NCBI RefSeq assembly: GCF_041438865.1
Contig: NZ_CP109450.1
Span: forward strand, 2,955,001-3,019,000
Length of the DNA: 64,000 bases
DNA from: Streptomyces sp. NBC_01471
Lineage (GTDB): Bacteria > Actinomycetota > Actinomycetes > Streptomycetales > Streptomycetaceae
Direction of reading: 5' to 3'
Position numbers and translations under genes: made by a program. Shown here piece by piece: positions 6,997 to 17,441 of the stretch; the stretch's first letter is position 1, and every line of letters begins with the position of its first letter. The notes under the pieces are model-generated. The model searched no databases, was not told the DNA's origin, and saw only the letters and a program-made list of their open reading frames with translations.

Positions 6997-9329
6997 CGTT
7001 CCTCCGGGAGTTCCGGGAGTCGCAGTACGGCGGTGGTGCCGTCCTGCCAGGTCACGTGAATCGTGCGGGGATCGCTGGCGTGGATGGTCGCGAGGGATGC
7101 GGCGGGGACCGGGGCCGGCTCCGCCGTGAGCGAAGCGAGGCTGACGAAGAGCGAATCGGGTGCGGTGGTGACCCCGTCGAGGGAGAGAATCCGGGAGCTC
7201 GGACCGAACAGGGTTGACCCGGAGTCGAGTTGACGTGTCGCTCCGGTGTAGCCGTGGACCGGGTGGAGCTGGGCAGTCAAGTGGCCAGGAGGACGGGAGG
7301 TGACTGGCTCGGCGGGGGTGAGTGCGGCGGGCGCGGTCTGCGGGGCAGGCGCGGTCTGCGTTGTGGACACGTCCGGTGTGGCGGTTGTTGTTTCTGCTCC
7401 GGTGGTCTCTGTTCCGGTGGTTTCTGCTCCGGTGGTGGCCGGGGTGGTCGCTGGGGTGATGGCCGTGGTGGGGACAGCGCCGGTTCTGGCCGTCGTGGCG
7501 ATGGCCCAGCCGGTCTGGCGTACGGGGGTGCCGGGAGCTGCTCCGGAGACCAGATGCGCGCGGAGCTCAGCACGGCCGTGGGCCACCGTCGCGGAGACGA
7601 TCCGTACCCCGGGAAGCGGTGTGGTCACGGACGCCACCCAACCGGGTCCGGAGGCGAGCGGCGTAGCGGGGCCACGGGGGGTGGACTCGCCGTCGATGAC
7701 CAGTGCGAAGTGGTTGTCGCGCGAAGAAGCCTGGGCGGTGACGGGGATGCCGGAGCTTGTGGAGCCCGCGCGACTGCTCGTCGTGATCCCGGTACTGACG
7801 GCGCTCGTGAATCCGGCGCTCGTGAATCCTGTGCTCGTGAATCCTGTGCGAGTGGAGTACGCGTAGCGGGAATATCCCGGATCGTCGTCCTCACCGACAT
7901 GGTTACTGCCGTGATTGTGCAGACGTACGAGCCCGTCCGCCGTGGTGGACTGGATCAGCATGGCAGGCGGGCCCAGTACGGTCACCGCGTCCGCCGTCTC
8001 GGCGGGCAGCGGTTCCTCCTCCGCCGTCCAGACCGGATGGTCGGCGGGCATCAGCAGCCCGAGGAACCCCTTGGACGCCCAGTAGGGCGACGCGGGGCCC
8101 GAGTACCGCTGGATGATCGGTTCGTACGGGCCATGCCAGCCCAGGGCGAGCAGTCCACGTTCGTCGGTCGCGCGACGGTGTGCAGGACGGTTGGGTACGG
8201 CCGGGTTCACCTGGGCCGACGGGGCTGTCGGCGTCGAGTTCAGTTGCGGGGCCCCGCCGTCCCGGCCCCCGTCCCCGCCCCTGTGCTCGTCCGTGCCCCT
8301 GTGCTCGTCCGTGTCCCCGTCCAGGAAGTACCGCAGGGTTCCGGAGGCCAGGCGGCGAGTGGCGCCGGGCGTCAGTGGGGTGTGCCCGGTCATGGCGCCG
8401 AGCCAGGGGGCAGCCGCAGCGGCGAAACGGTAACTGAGCGAGCGGCCGTACGGCATCGGTGCGCCGTCCGCACCGAACATCCGCGTGTACGCGTCGAGGT
8501 GGGCGTGCAGCCGGGGCCCGTACCGGGCGAGCAGTTCCGCTTCCCCGCCGAGATGGGCGTGCAGGACCGGGTAGAAGTGCATCGCCCAGGCGTTGTAGTG
8601 GTCGAAGGAACGGTTGGGGCCGTCGCTGTACCAGCCCTCGCCGAGCCACCACTCCTCGATACGTTCCAGCGCACGGTCGATCGTCTGCCGCGACCGGTCG
8701 GTCTCGATTCCGGCGTCCTGCAGGAAACCGGCAACCGTGAGGCCGAAGAGCCACCAGTTGTTGTTCACGGGTGACGGGCCGAGCGCGGGCAGCAGCCAGT
8801 CGACGGCCTGCTGCTGCGTGCGGTCGTCGAGGGTGTCCCAGAGCCAGGGCCGCGTGAGGCGCAGCCCGAGCGCGACGGACGCGGATTCCACGACGGCCTG
8901 CGAGGTGTCTGCCATCCGGGGCCAGCTGTCCGCATCGCCGGGGCCCGCCCCTCCCGGTACCGGCGCCGTGCCTGCAGCGAGACCCTCGGCGTATCGCGGG
9001 AGGAAGCCGTGCGGATCGTGGCCCTCTGCACCCGCGACCCGGAAGGAGGCAAGGAGCCAGGTGCGGGCGTACCCTTCGAGGCCGTCGGAGCGCCGGCCCG
9101 ACCAACTGGGCCGGTTTCCAGGGAGATTGATCAAACCATGACGGGGCGAGGCGTAGGGGCGCACGGCCAGCAGCAGTTCATCAGCCGCCTCCTCCCAGTC
9201 GGCACGGGTCCAGCCGGTGTACGGGCTGAGCCGGCCGGGCGGACCCTGCGGGCCGGCGGGACCCTGCGGACCAAGCGGATGGGGCTGAGCGTGCGGACCG
9301 GGCTGGCTCGACAGGTTCGGGCTCAGCAT
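6993..9329 (-). CDS. DUF2264 family protein (probable glycoside hydrolase)
   Basis: 778 residues from the ATG at 9329 (GGGAGCATC in front); a longer start at 9395 would run through the operator region. The N-terminal half (about 40-370) has the DUF2264 pattern, an (alpha/alpha)6-barrel family (SGRRSDGLEGYARTWLLASF, NNWWLFGLTVAGFLQDAG, DGPNRSFDHYNAWAMHFYPV). From memory DUF2264 corresponds to CAZy family GH154, beta-glucuronidases; this should be checked. The N-terminus is Gly/Pro-rich and no signal peptide is visible, so it may act on imported oligosaccharides. The C-terminal half carries unusual Ser/Thr-rich insertions (about 7290-7480 and 7770-7860) and a DEHRG repeat near 8280. It is coupled to the beta-helix gene. 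Confidence 0.78.
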   Translation of the reverse strand: MLSPNLSSQPGPHAQPHPLGPQGPAGPQGPPGRLSPYTGWTRADWEEAADELLLAVRPYASPRHGLINLPGNRPSWSGRRSDGLEGYARTWLLASFRVAGAEGHDPHGFLPRYAEGLAAGTAPVPGGAGPGDADSWPRMADTSQAVVESASVALGLRLTRPWLWDTLDDRTQQQAVDWLLPALGPSPVNNNWWLFGLTVAGFLQDAGIETDRSRQTIDRALERIEEWWLGEGWYSDGPNRSFDHYNAWAMHFYPVLHAHLGGEAELLARYGPRLHAHLDAYTRMFGADGAPMPYGRSLSYRFAAAAAPWLGAMTGHTPLTPGATRRLASGTLRYFLDGDTDEHRGTDEHRGGDGGRDGGAPQLNSTPTAPSAQVNPAVPNRPAHRRATDERGLLALGWHGPYEPIIQRYSGPASPYWASKGFLGLLMPADHPVWTAEEEPLPAETADAVTVLGPPAMLIQSTTADGLVRLHNHGSNHVGEDDDPGYSRYAYSTRTGFTSTGFTSAGFTSAVSTGITTSSRAGSTSSGIPVTAQASSRDNHFALVIDGESTPRGPATPLASGPGWVASVTTPLPGVRIVSATVAHGRAELRAHLVSGAAPGTPVRQTGWAIATTARTGAVPTTAITPATTPATTGAETTGTETTGAETTTATPDVSTTQTAPAPQTAPAALTPAEPVTSRPPGHLTAQLHPVHGYTGATRQLDSGSTLFGPSSRILSLDGVTTAPDSLFVSLASLTAEPAPVPAASLATIHASDPRTIHVTWQDGTTAVLRLPELPEER

Positions 9330-9378
9330 GATGCTCCCTGGAGGCGGACTTCGTCGTCGCCCGGCATCTTGAACCCGC

Positions 9379-9447
9379 GAATGATCGAACGTCAATGCAA
9401 GAGTGACGAATGATCGAAACTGCCATCGTTCGATCAGATTGCATTAA
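9379..9447. promoter_or_regulatory. operator cluster between DUF2264 gene and its divergent regulator
   Basis: Two direct copies of GAATGATCGAA (9379-9389 and 9408-9418), an inverted half copy GTTCGATCA (9428-9436) and a second dyad AATGCAA (9394-9400) with TTGCATT (9439-9445). The same element in reverse, TTTCGATCATTC, lies in front of the sugar ABC transporter at 10887-10898. The likely ligand is the DeoR/LacI-type regulator encoded at 9598. Confidence 0.7.
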
Positions 9448-9484
9448 GGTCTGGCCGTGGCATCCGACCTGCCCAGCCGACCAC

Positions 9485-9590
9485 CAAGAACCCGTCACCA
9501 CAAAACCCTTCGCCACACAGCCCGTCGTCACACAACCAGCCATCACACAGCACGCCATCACACAGCCAGCCACCAGACCGCGAGGGGGAC
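9485..9590. repeat. CACACA-rich imperfect repeats in the regulator leader
   Basis: Several CATCACACAGC-like units, including CCATCACACAG at 9540 and 9555, lie between the operator cluster and the ribosome site of the regulator gene. If read in frame from a GTG at 9457 they would give a His/Thr-rich peptide with no family match, so they are treated as untranslated leader. Confidence 0.45.
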
Positions 9591-9597
9591 CGCCGCC

Positions 9598-10746
9598 GTG
9601 CGCGAGAGTGCCGACGAACGCCATGACCGACTGCTTGAGTTCGTACGGGAGCAGGGATCGGCCCGCGTATCCGATCTCGCGGCGCAGCTCGGCGTCTCTC
9701 CCGTCACGGTCCGGCGGGACGTCGAGGCACTGGCGGAACGCGGACTGCTCGACCGGGTGCACGGCTCGGTCTCCTGGCCCCGGTCCGCGGCAGCCGCAGC
9801 CGCAGCCGCAGCCGCAGCCGCAGGCGGAACTGCGGCATCACCCGGGGGCGGCGGACTGGTGCTCGGGCTGCTGGCCCCCTCAGCGACGTACTACTTCGCC
9901 GAAGTGATCAGAGGTGCGCACGACGCGGCCGCACAGGCCGGCGCGCGGCTGATCCTGCGGATCTCCGACTACCGCCCGAAGGAGGACAAGGCCCGCGCCG
10001 AGGGGCTGCTGGCGGCGGGCGCCGAGGGGCTGCTGATCGCGCCGGGCTGGCAGGCCGCTGGCGACCAGGCGGCTTACGGGGACTGGATGTCGGAGCTGCC
10101 GGTACCTGCCGTGCTCCTGGAGCGGCAGCCCGCACTGGGCAGCCCTCTCGACGACATGGACCGGGTGTGTTCAGACCACCGGCACGGGGTGCTGCTGGCC
10201 GTGCGCCATCTGATCCGGCTCGGCCACGGCGCACCGTTGCTGGTCGCGCGCGCGGACAGCCCGACCGCGCTCGCGGTACGGGCCGGCTACGCCGAGGCAC
10301 TGGGCGCGCTGGGCCTGGAGCAGCCGCGCCCGGTGATCGATTCGGTGCCGGCCGAACTCGACCGGGGCCGCTTCGAGGAGGCCGTACGAACCGTGCAGGC
10401 CGCGGTGGCCACCGGGGGCGTGACGGCGGCCCTGGTCCACAACGATGTGGACGCCATCCATCTGGTGCAGCGCCTGGCCGAGTTGGGCGTACGCGTGCCG
10501 GAGGACCTGGCACTGGTCGCCTACGACGACGAGGTGGCCGCCCTCGCGGACACTCCGCTCACCGCGGTGGCTCCGCCGAAACGCCAGGTCGGGCTGCACG
10601 GGACCCGGATGCTGGTCGAGCGGCTGAGCGCGGGACCGCACGGCCGGGCACCGGAGCACCAGGAGCAGGAGGAGCCGGGCCGGCATCTGGCCCTGCTGCC
10701 CCGGCTGCACGTCCGGGCCTCCTGCGGGGCGGGGGCGCCCCGGTAG
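9598..10746 (+). CDS. hybrid DeoR-HTH / LacI-type sugar-binding regulator
   Basis: 382 residues from the GTG at 9598, with GAGGGGGA well placed in front. Residues 1-60 are a DeoR-type winged helix-turn-helix (RLLEFVREQGSARVSDLAAQ, SPVTVRRDVEALAERGLLDR). A poly-alanine linker encoded by a GCAGCC repeat follows, then a LacI/periplasmic-binding ligand domain (LVLGLLAPSATYYFAEVIRG, VHNDVDAIHLVQRLAELGV, LALVAYDDEVAALADTPLTA). Such hybrids usually repress sugar-uptake genes and are released by a sugar. It sits between the degradative operon and the ABC transporter, both with the same 12-bp element. Confidence 0.88.
   Translation: MRESADERHDRLLEFVREQGSARVSDLAAQLGVSPVTVRRDVEALAERGLLDRVHGSVSWPRSAAAAAAAAAAAAGGTAASPGGGGLVLGLLAPSATYYFAEVIRGAHDAAAQAGARLILRISDYRPKEDKARAEGLLAAGAEGLLIAPGWQAAGDQAAYGDWMSELPVPAVLLERQPALGSPLDDMDRVCSDHRHGVLLAVRHLIRLGHGAPLLVARADSPTALAVRAGYAEALGALGLEQPRPVIDSVPAELDRGRFEEAVRTVQAAVATGGVTAALVHNDVDAIHLVQRLAELGVRVPEDLALVAYDDEVAALADTPLTAVAPPKRQVGLHGTRMLVERLSAGPHGRAPEHQEQEEPGRHLALLPRLHVRASCGAGAPR
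9790..9823. repeat. GCAGCC hexamer repeat coding a poly-Ala linker
   Basis: Five perfect GCAGCC units plus a partial one inside the regulator gene. They encode alanines between the DNA-binding and sugar-binding domains. Whole-unit slippage would alter linker length without a frameshift. Confidence 0.85.
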
Positions 10747-10886
10747 ACGCACCGGCCCCGGCAGGTCACACAGACCAGACCGCGGCAGGCCACAGAGGCC
10801 CAGGCCCTGGTAGGTCGCACAGGACGCCGCCCCCGAGATTGCGCACGGCGTCGGCTCCGCCCGGATTTCGATAACACTCTGATCTT

Positions 10887-10940
10887 TTTTCGATCATTCA
10901 ATCTTTCGCTCTTGACTTCGGTCATTGCGGGGCCAAGGAT
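10887..10940 (+). promoter_or_regulatory. operator and candidate promoter of the sugar ABC transporter
   Basis: TTTCGATCATTC (10887-10898) is the exact reverse complement of the element at 9408-9419. It is followed by a possible -35 TTGACT (10911-10916), 18 bp and a weak -10 AAGGAT (10935-10940). An operator just upstream of the -35 fits regulation together with the DUF2264 operon. Confidence 0.6.
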
Positions 10941-10982
10941 CACGGCCAACGTCAATGTCGCCGCTAGCTCAGGAGTCTCGCT

Positions 10983-12302
10983 GTGAGCCGCAGTTGGAGC
11001 AGAACGACCCTTTCCATAGCCGGCGCCGCCACTGCCCTGGCCGTCCTCACGGCCTGTGGCAGCAGCGGCGACGACTCCGCGAAGGGCACGGACGGCAAGC
11101 CCGTGACCATCACGTTCTGGGGCTGGGCCAAGGGGTCCAAGGAGACCGTGGACGCGTTCAACGCCTCGCACAAGAACATCCACGTGAAGTACGAGGAGAT
11201 CCCGTCCGGCAACGCCGGCGGCTACGCCAAGATCTCCAACGCGGTCAAGGCGGGCAACGCCCCCGACCTGGTCTCCATCGAGTACCCCCAGCTGCCGGAG
11301 TACGTCAGCCAGGGCGCGCTCCAGGACATCAGCAAGTACATGACCGACGACGTCAAGAAGCAGTTCCTGCCGCAGGCCGTCGAGCAGACGACGCTGGGCG
11401 GCAAGAACTGGGCCGTCCCGTTCGACGCGTCGCCGCAGGCCTTCTACTACCGCAAGGATCTGTTCAGCAAGTACGGCGTCGCGGTGCCCAAGACCTGGGA
11501 CGACTTCCGCAAGGCCGCCGAGAAGATCAAGAAGGCCGACAAGAAGGCCCGGATCGGCACGTTCTTCCCTGATGACCCGACCACCTTCGAGGCGATGGCC
11601 TGGCAGGCCGGCGCCCAGTGGTTCAAGGCGGACGGGGACACCTGGAAGATCAACACGACGGACTCCGCCACCAACAAGGTCGCCGGCTACTGGCAGGGGC
11701 TGATCAAGGATGATCTGATCCGGTCTCAGGCCTCCTTCAGCCCGGAGTGGACCAACTCCCTGAAGAACAGCGGCACCATCGGCTACCTCGGGGCCGCCTG
11801 GGGCGCCGGGGTCCTGAAGTCCACACTGCCCGAGCAGAAGGGCAAGTGGGCCATAGCCCCGATGCCGACCTGGGACGGGCAGGCCGCCAGTGGCATGCTC
11901 GGTGGCTCCACCTGGGCCGTGACCAAGGACAGCAAGCACGCCGACGCGGCAGTCGAGTTCGCCAAGTGGATGTCGACCACGCAGGACGGCATCAAGGCCC
12001 GTATCGCATCGGGCACGTCGAGCGCCTACCCGGCCGCCACCGAGCTGCTGCCCGCCGCCAAGAAGGCCTTCGACGCGTCGTACTACGGCGGCCAGGACAT
12101 CTACCAGCTGTTCGGCACCGCAGCCGCCTCGATCAAGCAGGGCTGGACCTGGGGTCCGGCGACGGGCACCACGAACACCGCGATCAAGGACCAGTTCGGC
12201 AAGGTCGCCAGCGGTGGCTCCACGATCACCGGGTCGGTCAAGGCCGGCCATGACGCGACCGTCCAGGAACTGAAGAAGCGCGGACTGAAGGTCGAGGGCT
12301 GA
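10983..12302 (+). CDS. ABC transporter sugar-binding lipoprotein
   Basis: 439 residues, GTG start with AGGAG in front. Signal peptide and lipobox (LSIAGAATALAVLTAC, lipidated cysteine at residue 25), then a family 1 extracellular solute-binding fold (VTITFWGWAKGSKETVDAFN, GNAPDLVSIEYPQLPEYVSQ, LGGSTWAVTKDSKHADAA). It captures a sugar or oligosaccharide for the two permeases downstream. No ATPase is encoded here; Streptomyces transporters of this class usually share the distant multi-sugar ATPase MsiK. Confidence 0.93.
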   Translation: MSRSWSRTTLSIAGAATALAVLTACGSSGDDSAKGTDGKPVTITFWGWAKGSKETVDAFNASHKNIHVKYEEIPSGNAGGYAKISNAVKAGNAPDLVSIEYPQLPEYVSQGALQDISKYMTDDVKKQFLPQAVEQTTLGGKNWAVPFDASPQAFYYRKDLFSKYGVAVPKTWDDFRKAAEKIKKADKKARIGTFFPDDPTTFEAMAWQAGAQWFKADGDTWKINTTDSATNKVAGYWQGLIKDDLIRSQASFSPEWTNSLKNSGTIGYLGAAWGAGVLKSTLPEQKGKWAIAPMPTWDGQAASGMLGGSTWAVTKDSKHADAAVEFAKWMSTTQDGIKARIASGTSSAYPAATELLPAAKKAFDASYYGGQDIYQLFGTAAASIKQGWTWGPATGTTNTAIKDQFGKVASGGSTITGSVKAGHDATVQELKKRGLKVEG

Positions 12303-12307
12303 CCGGT

Positions 12308-13195
12308 ATGAAGGCCCGCACCCGCGCCGCCGCGATCCTGCTGACCCCGTTCTACGTCCTGTTCACCGCTGTGATGCTGGTGCCGATCGGATACGCGGTC
12401 TGGCTCAGCCTCTTCACCGAGAAGCAGTCGGGACTGGGGTTCGGCGGCTCCGAGTCCGTGTTCTCGGGTCTCGACAACTACGCGGCGGCGCTGGGTGACC
12501 GGGCCTTCCGCGAGGGCTTCGGCGTACTGCTCGGATACTGCGTCGTCTACATCCCCCTGATGGTCTGCGGCGCCCTCGCACTCGCACTGCTGCTGGACTC
12601 CGCGCTGGCCCGTGCCAAGCGCTTCTTCCAGCTCGCACTCTTCCTGCCGCACGCCGTTCCCGGCATCATCGCGGCGCTGATCTGGGTCTACCTCTACACA
12701 CCCGGTCTGAGCCCGGTGGTCTCCGCGATGCACTCGGGCGGCATCGGCTTCGACTTCTTCTCCTCGTCGGGCGCTCTCCCCTCCATCGTGAACATCGCGC
12801 TGTGGGAGTGGCTCGGCTACAACATGGTGATCTTCTACGCCGCCCTGCAGGCCATCGACCGCTCGGTTCTCGAAGCGGCCACGGTGGACGGCGCAGGCGG
12901 CTGGCGCACCGCCATCAGCATCAAACTCCCGTTGATCCGCGCCTCCGTCGTGATGGTCGCGCTGTTCACCGTCATCGGCTCGCTCCAGCTGTTCACCGAG
13001 CCGCTGATCCTCAACAGCGGCGCCGGGTCGGCCGTCTCCTCCACCTGGACACCGAACATGTACGCGTACACCGCCGCCTTCTCGCGCAACGACTACGGGC
13101 TCGCGGCGTCCGCCTCCGTGCTCCTGGCTCTCACCGCCGCACTGCTGTCGTTCCTCGTCACCCGCTTCACCGGCCGCAAGGGGAAGAACGCATGA
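12308..13195 (+). CDS. ABC transporter sugar permease (MalF-like)
   Basis: 295 residues with about six transmembrane segments (first ILLTPFYVLFTAVMLVPIGY). The cytoplasmic EAA loop that docks the ATPase is visible as VLEAATVDGAGGWRTAISIK. It starts 5 bp after the binding-protein stop and its own stop overlaps the next ATG, so the genes form one operon. Confidence 0.93.
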   Translation: MKARTRAAAILLTPFYVLFTAVMLVPIGYAVWLSLFTEKQSGLGFGGSESVFSGLDNYAAALGDRAFREGFGVLLGYCVVYIPLMVCGALALALLLDSALARAKRFFQLALFLPHAVPGIIAALIWVYLYTPGLSPVVSAMHSGGIGFDFFSSSGALPSIVNIALWEWLGYNMVIFYAALQAIDRSVLEAATVDGAGGWRTAISIKLPLIRASVVMVALFTVIGSLQLFTEPLILNSGAGSAVSSTWTPNMYAYTAAFSRNDYGLAASASVLLALTAALLSFLVTRFTGRKGKNA

Positions 13196-14049
13196 GCCCC
13201 CGCCCGGCGCCGAAGAACCGCTGGCTCTCGAAGACCGCGGTCAACGGCGCACTGGTCCTCGTCGTCGTCTACATGCTCTTCCCGCTCATCTGGCTGGTCA
13301 CCGCCTCCACCAAGGACACCGGCGGGCTGCTCTCCGGCAACGCCTTCTCCTTCAAGGGCTTCGACCTCGGCCAGAACCTCTCCGACCTGGCCTCCTACGG
13401 TGGCGGCGTCTACTTCCGGTGGTACGGGAACAGCCTGCTGTACGCAGGTGTGGGCGCCGTGCTCTGCTCGCTGATCTGCGTCGCCGCCGGATACGCCTTC
13501 GACAAGTACGAGTTCCGGGGCAAGGAGAAGCTCTTCGGGCTCGTCCTGCTCGGCGTGCTCGTACCCACCACCGCACTCGCCCTGCCGATGTATCTGCTGG
13601 CCAGCAAGATCGGCATCGTCAACACCTACTGGTCGGTGCTGATCCCGGTCCTCGTCAACCCCTTCGGCGTCTACCTCGCCCGGGTCTTCAGCGCCGGCTA
13701 CATCCCGAACGAGGCCCTGGAGGCAGCCCGTATCGACGGGGCCGGTGAACTGCGGACCTTCTGGTCCATCGGTATGCCCATGATGATGCCGGGGTTCGTG
13801 ACGATTTTCCTCTTCCAGTTCACCGCGATCTGGAACAATTTCTTCCTCCCCCTGGTCATGCTCTCCGACCGCGATCTCTTCCCCTTGAGCCTCGGCCTGT
13901 ACTCGTGGAACACCAACACCCATGGTGAGCCGAGCTTCTATCCGCTCGTGGTCACCGGGTCCCTCCTCGCTGTCATCCCCCTGATCGTCGCCTTCGTCTC
14001 CCTCCAGCGGCACTGGAAGGCCGGCCTGACCGCCGGAAGCGTCAAATGA
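13192..14049 (+). CDS. ABC transporter sugar permease (MalG-like)
   Basis: 285 residues from the ATG at 13192, which overlaps the preceding stop (ATGA). It has about six transmembrane segments and the EAA motif EALEAARIDGAGELRTFWSI. It pairs with the MalF-like permease to form the membrane channel for the imported sugar. Its stop overlaps the start of the dehydrogenase. Confidence 0.93.
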   Translation: MSPRPAPKNRWLSKTAVNGALVLVVVYMLFPLIWLVTASTKDTGGLLSGNAFSFKGFDLGQNLSDLASYGGGVYFRWYGNSLLYAGVGAVLCSLICVAAGYAFDKYEFRGKEKLFGLVLLGVLVPTTALALPMYLLASKIGIVNTYWSVLIPVLVNPFGVYLARVFSAGYIPNEALEAARIDGAGELRTFWSIGMPMMMPGFVTIFLFQFTAIWNNFFLPLVMLSDRDLFPLSLGLYSWNTNTHGEPSFYPLVVTGSLLAVIPLIVAFVSLQRHWKAGLTAGSVK

Positions 14050-15125
14050 CGACCGCGCTTCGCCCCGAGCAACCGAGAAGGAGCACTGGGACCACCATGC
14101 ACCACGTCACTGACAATCGGCCGGGCGTCCTGCTTGCGATGGCTCCGGGCATCATGGAGCGCCTGTTCGCCGAGCGCCATCACGTCCGGCTCACCGCTCT
14201 GGCCCGTACGGACAGCCGACTCGTCGCTCACGACCTGGCGAGACCCACGGCCGAGGTGGCCGCCGCTCTCGCCGAGGCCGAAGTCCTCTTCACCTGCTGG
14301 GGCGCGACCCCGCTCACCACCCCGGTCCTGGACTCCGCCCCCCGGCTCCGCGCCGTCGTCCACGCGGCCGGCTCGGTCAAGCACCACATCACCGAGGCAT
14401 GCTGGGAGCGCGGCATCACCGTCGCTTCGGCCGCCGCGGCCAATGCGCTGCCCGTCGCCGAGTACACCCTCGCCACGATCCTGCTCGCCAACAAGCGTGT
14501 CCTGCAGTCCGCGTACCGGTACCGCGCGATGCGGGGCGACCACGACTGGCGGGACGAGTTGGACGGCGCGGGCAACTACCGCCGTACCGTCGGGATCATC
14601 GGTGCCTCCCGGATCGGCCGACGGGTGATCGAACTGCTGCGCCCCTTCGATCTGCGGGTCCTCCTGTACGACCCGTACGTCGACACGGCCGAAGCCGCCG
14701 CGCTCGGCGTGGAGCCGGTAGGACTGGACGACCTGTGCGCCCACAGTGACATCGTCAGCGTGCATGCCCCGCAGCTTCCTGCCACCCGGCACATGATCGG
14801 AGCCCGCCAGCTGACCGCGATGCGGGACGGGGCGACGCTGATCAACACGGCCCGCGGCTCGCTGATCGACGAGGACGCACTGATTCCGGAACTGGCGGGT
14901 GGACGGCTGCACGCGGTGCTCGATGTGACGGATCCTGAGACCCCGTATGCGGATTCACCGCTCTACGACCTGCCGAACGTCCTGCTCACGCCGCATGTCG
15001 CGGGGTCGCTCGGCGGCGAGCTGCACCGGATGGCTGACCAGGCTCTGGATGAGCTCGAACGGTATGCGTCGGGCCAGGAGTTCGCGGACCCGGTGCTGCC
15101 GTCGGACCTGACGCACTCCGCCTAG
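14046..15125 (+). CDS. D-2-hydroxyacid dehydrogenase
   Basis: 359 residues from the ATG at 14046 (4-nt overlap with the permease); the ATG at 14097 behind AAGGAG is an alternative. NAD-binding domain TVGIIGASRIGRRVIELLRP with the acidic residue of LLYDPY, then TLINTARGSLIDEDAL (active-site Arg), a Glu-containing segment LDVTDPETPYADSPLYDLPN and catalytic His in LLTPHVAGS. The family oxidises or reduces 2-hydroxyacids such as glycerate or hydroxypyruvate. Its place as the last gene of a sugar-uptake operon suggests a role in metabolising the imported (possibly uronic) sugar. Confidence 0.88.
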   Translation: MTTALRPEQPRRSTGTTMHHVTDNRPGVLLAMAPGIMERLFAERHHVRLTALARTDSRLVAHDLARPTAEVAAALAEAEVLFTCWGATPLTTPVLDSAPRLRAVVHAAGSVKHHITEACWERGITVASAAAANALPVAEYTLATILLANKRVLQSAYRYRAMRGDHDWRDELDGAGNYRRTVGIIGASRIGRRVIELLRPFDLRVLLYDPYVDTAEAAALGVEPVGLDDLCAHSDIVSVHAPQLPATRHMIGARQLTAMRDGATLINTARGSLIDEDALIPELAGGRLHAVLDVTDPETPYADSPLYDLPNVLLTPHVAGSLGGELHRMADQALDELERYASGQEFADPVLPSDLTHSA

Positions 15126-15238
15126 CCGAAGGCACCGGTTGCCATCGGGCGGCACAGTCCCGAGTGCGCCCGGGGGCGCCGGGGCCGCCGCGCCCCGCCT
15201 CGGCCAGTAACCACTGAAGAACCGCTGAGGAACCACCG

Positions 15239-15277
15239 AGGCCCGGTACCCCTTCGCTTCGAAGGGGTACCGGGCCT
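15239..15277. terminator. strong bidirectional terminator hairpin (groEL / dehydrogenase)
   Basis: A perfect 17-bp stem, AGGCCCGGTACCCCTTC and its complement, around a 5-nt loop, between the convergent dehydrogenase and groEL genes. It should stop transcription from both sides. Confidence 0.85.
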
Positions 15278-15298
15278 CAGGCGTGCGGCGTGTCAGCC

Positions 15299-16930
<1,632 letters not shown>

Positions 16931-17033
16931 TCAGTCCTCTCAAAAACGAACTGCGCCCCCAGTGCCCGTCACTCGGTGTGCGAACACAGCAGATGCGGGG
17001 CCAGGGGCGCAGATCAAGAAATACGTCGGTGAA

Positions 17034-17342
17034 TTACTTCTCGACGATCGCGAGAACGTCGCGAGCCGAAAGGACGAGGTACTCCTCGCCGTTGTACTTC
17101 ACCTCGGTGCCGCCGTACTTGCTGTACAGCACGACATCGTTGGCCTTGACGTCAAGCGGAAGACGCTCGCCGTTCTCGAAGCGGCCCGGGCCCACGGCCA
17201 GGACGACGCCCTCCTGGGGCTTCTCCTTGGCGGTGTCCGGAATGACCAGGCCGGAGGCCGTGGTCTGCTCGGCGTCGAGCGGCTGGACCACAATGCGGTC
17301 CTCGAGCGGCTTAATGGCAACCTTGGAGCTGGTTGTCGACAC
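17034..17342 (-). CDS. groES: GroES co-chaperonin, 10 kDa
   Basis: 102 residues from the GTG at 17342, with GGGGGAG eight bases upstream. The protein begins [20 protein letters not shown]; the mobile loop (about 20-35: [20 protein letters not shown]) and roof region are intact. It caps the GroEL ring. First gene of the heat-shock operon behind two CIRCE elements. Confidence 0.98.
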   Translation of the reverse strand: MSTTSSKVAIKPLEDRIVVQPLDAEQTTASGLVIPDTAKEKPQEGVVLAVGPGRFENGERLPLDVKANDVVLYSKYGGTEVKYNGEEYLVLSARDVLAIVEK

Positions 17343-17441
17343 GATCCGGTCTCCCCCTTCGGAGATCTCACGGGGTGAACTGTTTGAGTGGCGACCGGAT
17401 GGATCCGTCGTCGCGGGTGCCGGACCGGCCCGTCGCCATAT

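Noticed and set aside
9330..9395. 22-residue extension of the DUF2264 protein
   Set aside because: It would run through the operator cluster; the ATG at 9329 has a ribosome site and keeps the promoter noncoding.
9457..9597. N-terminal extension of the DeoR/LacI regulator from the GTG at 9457
   Set aside because: It would encode a His/Thr repeat not found before the DNA-binding domain of this family, while the GTG at 9598 has a strong ribosome site.
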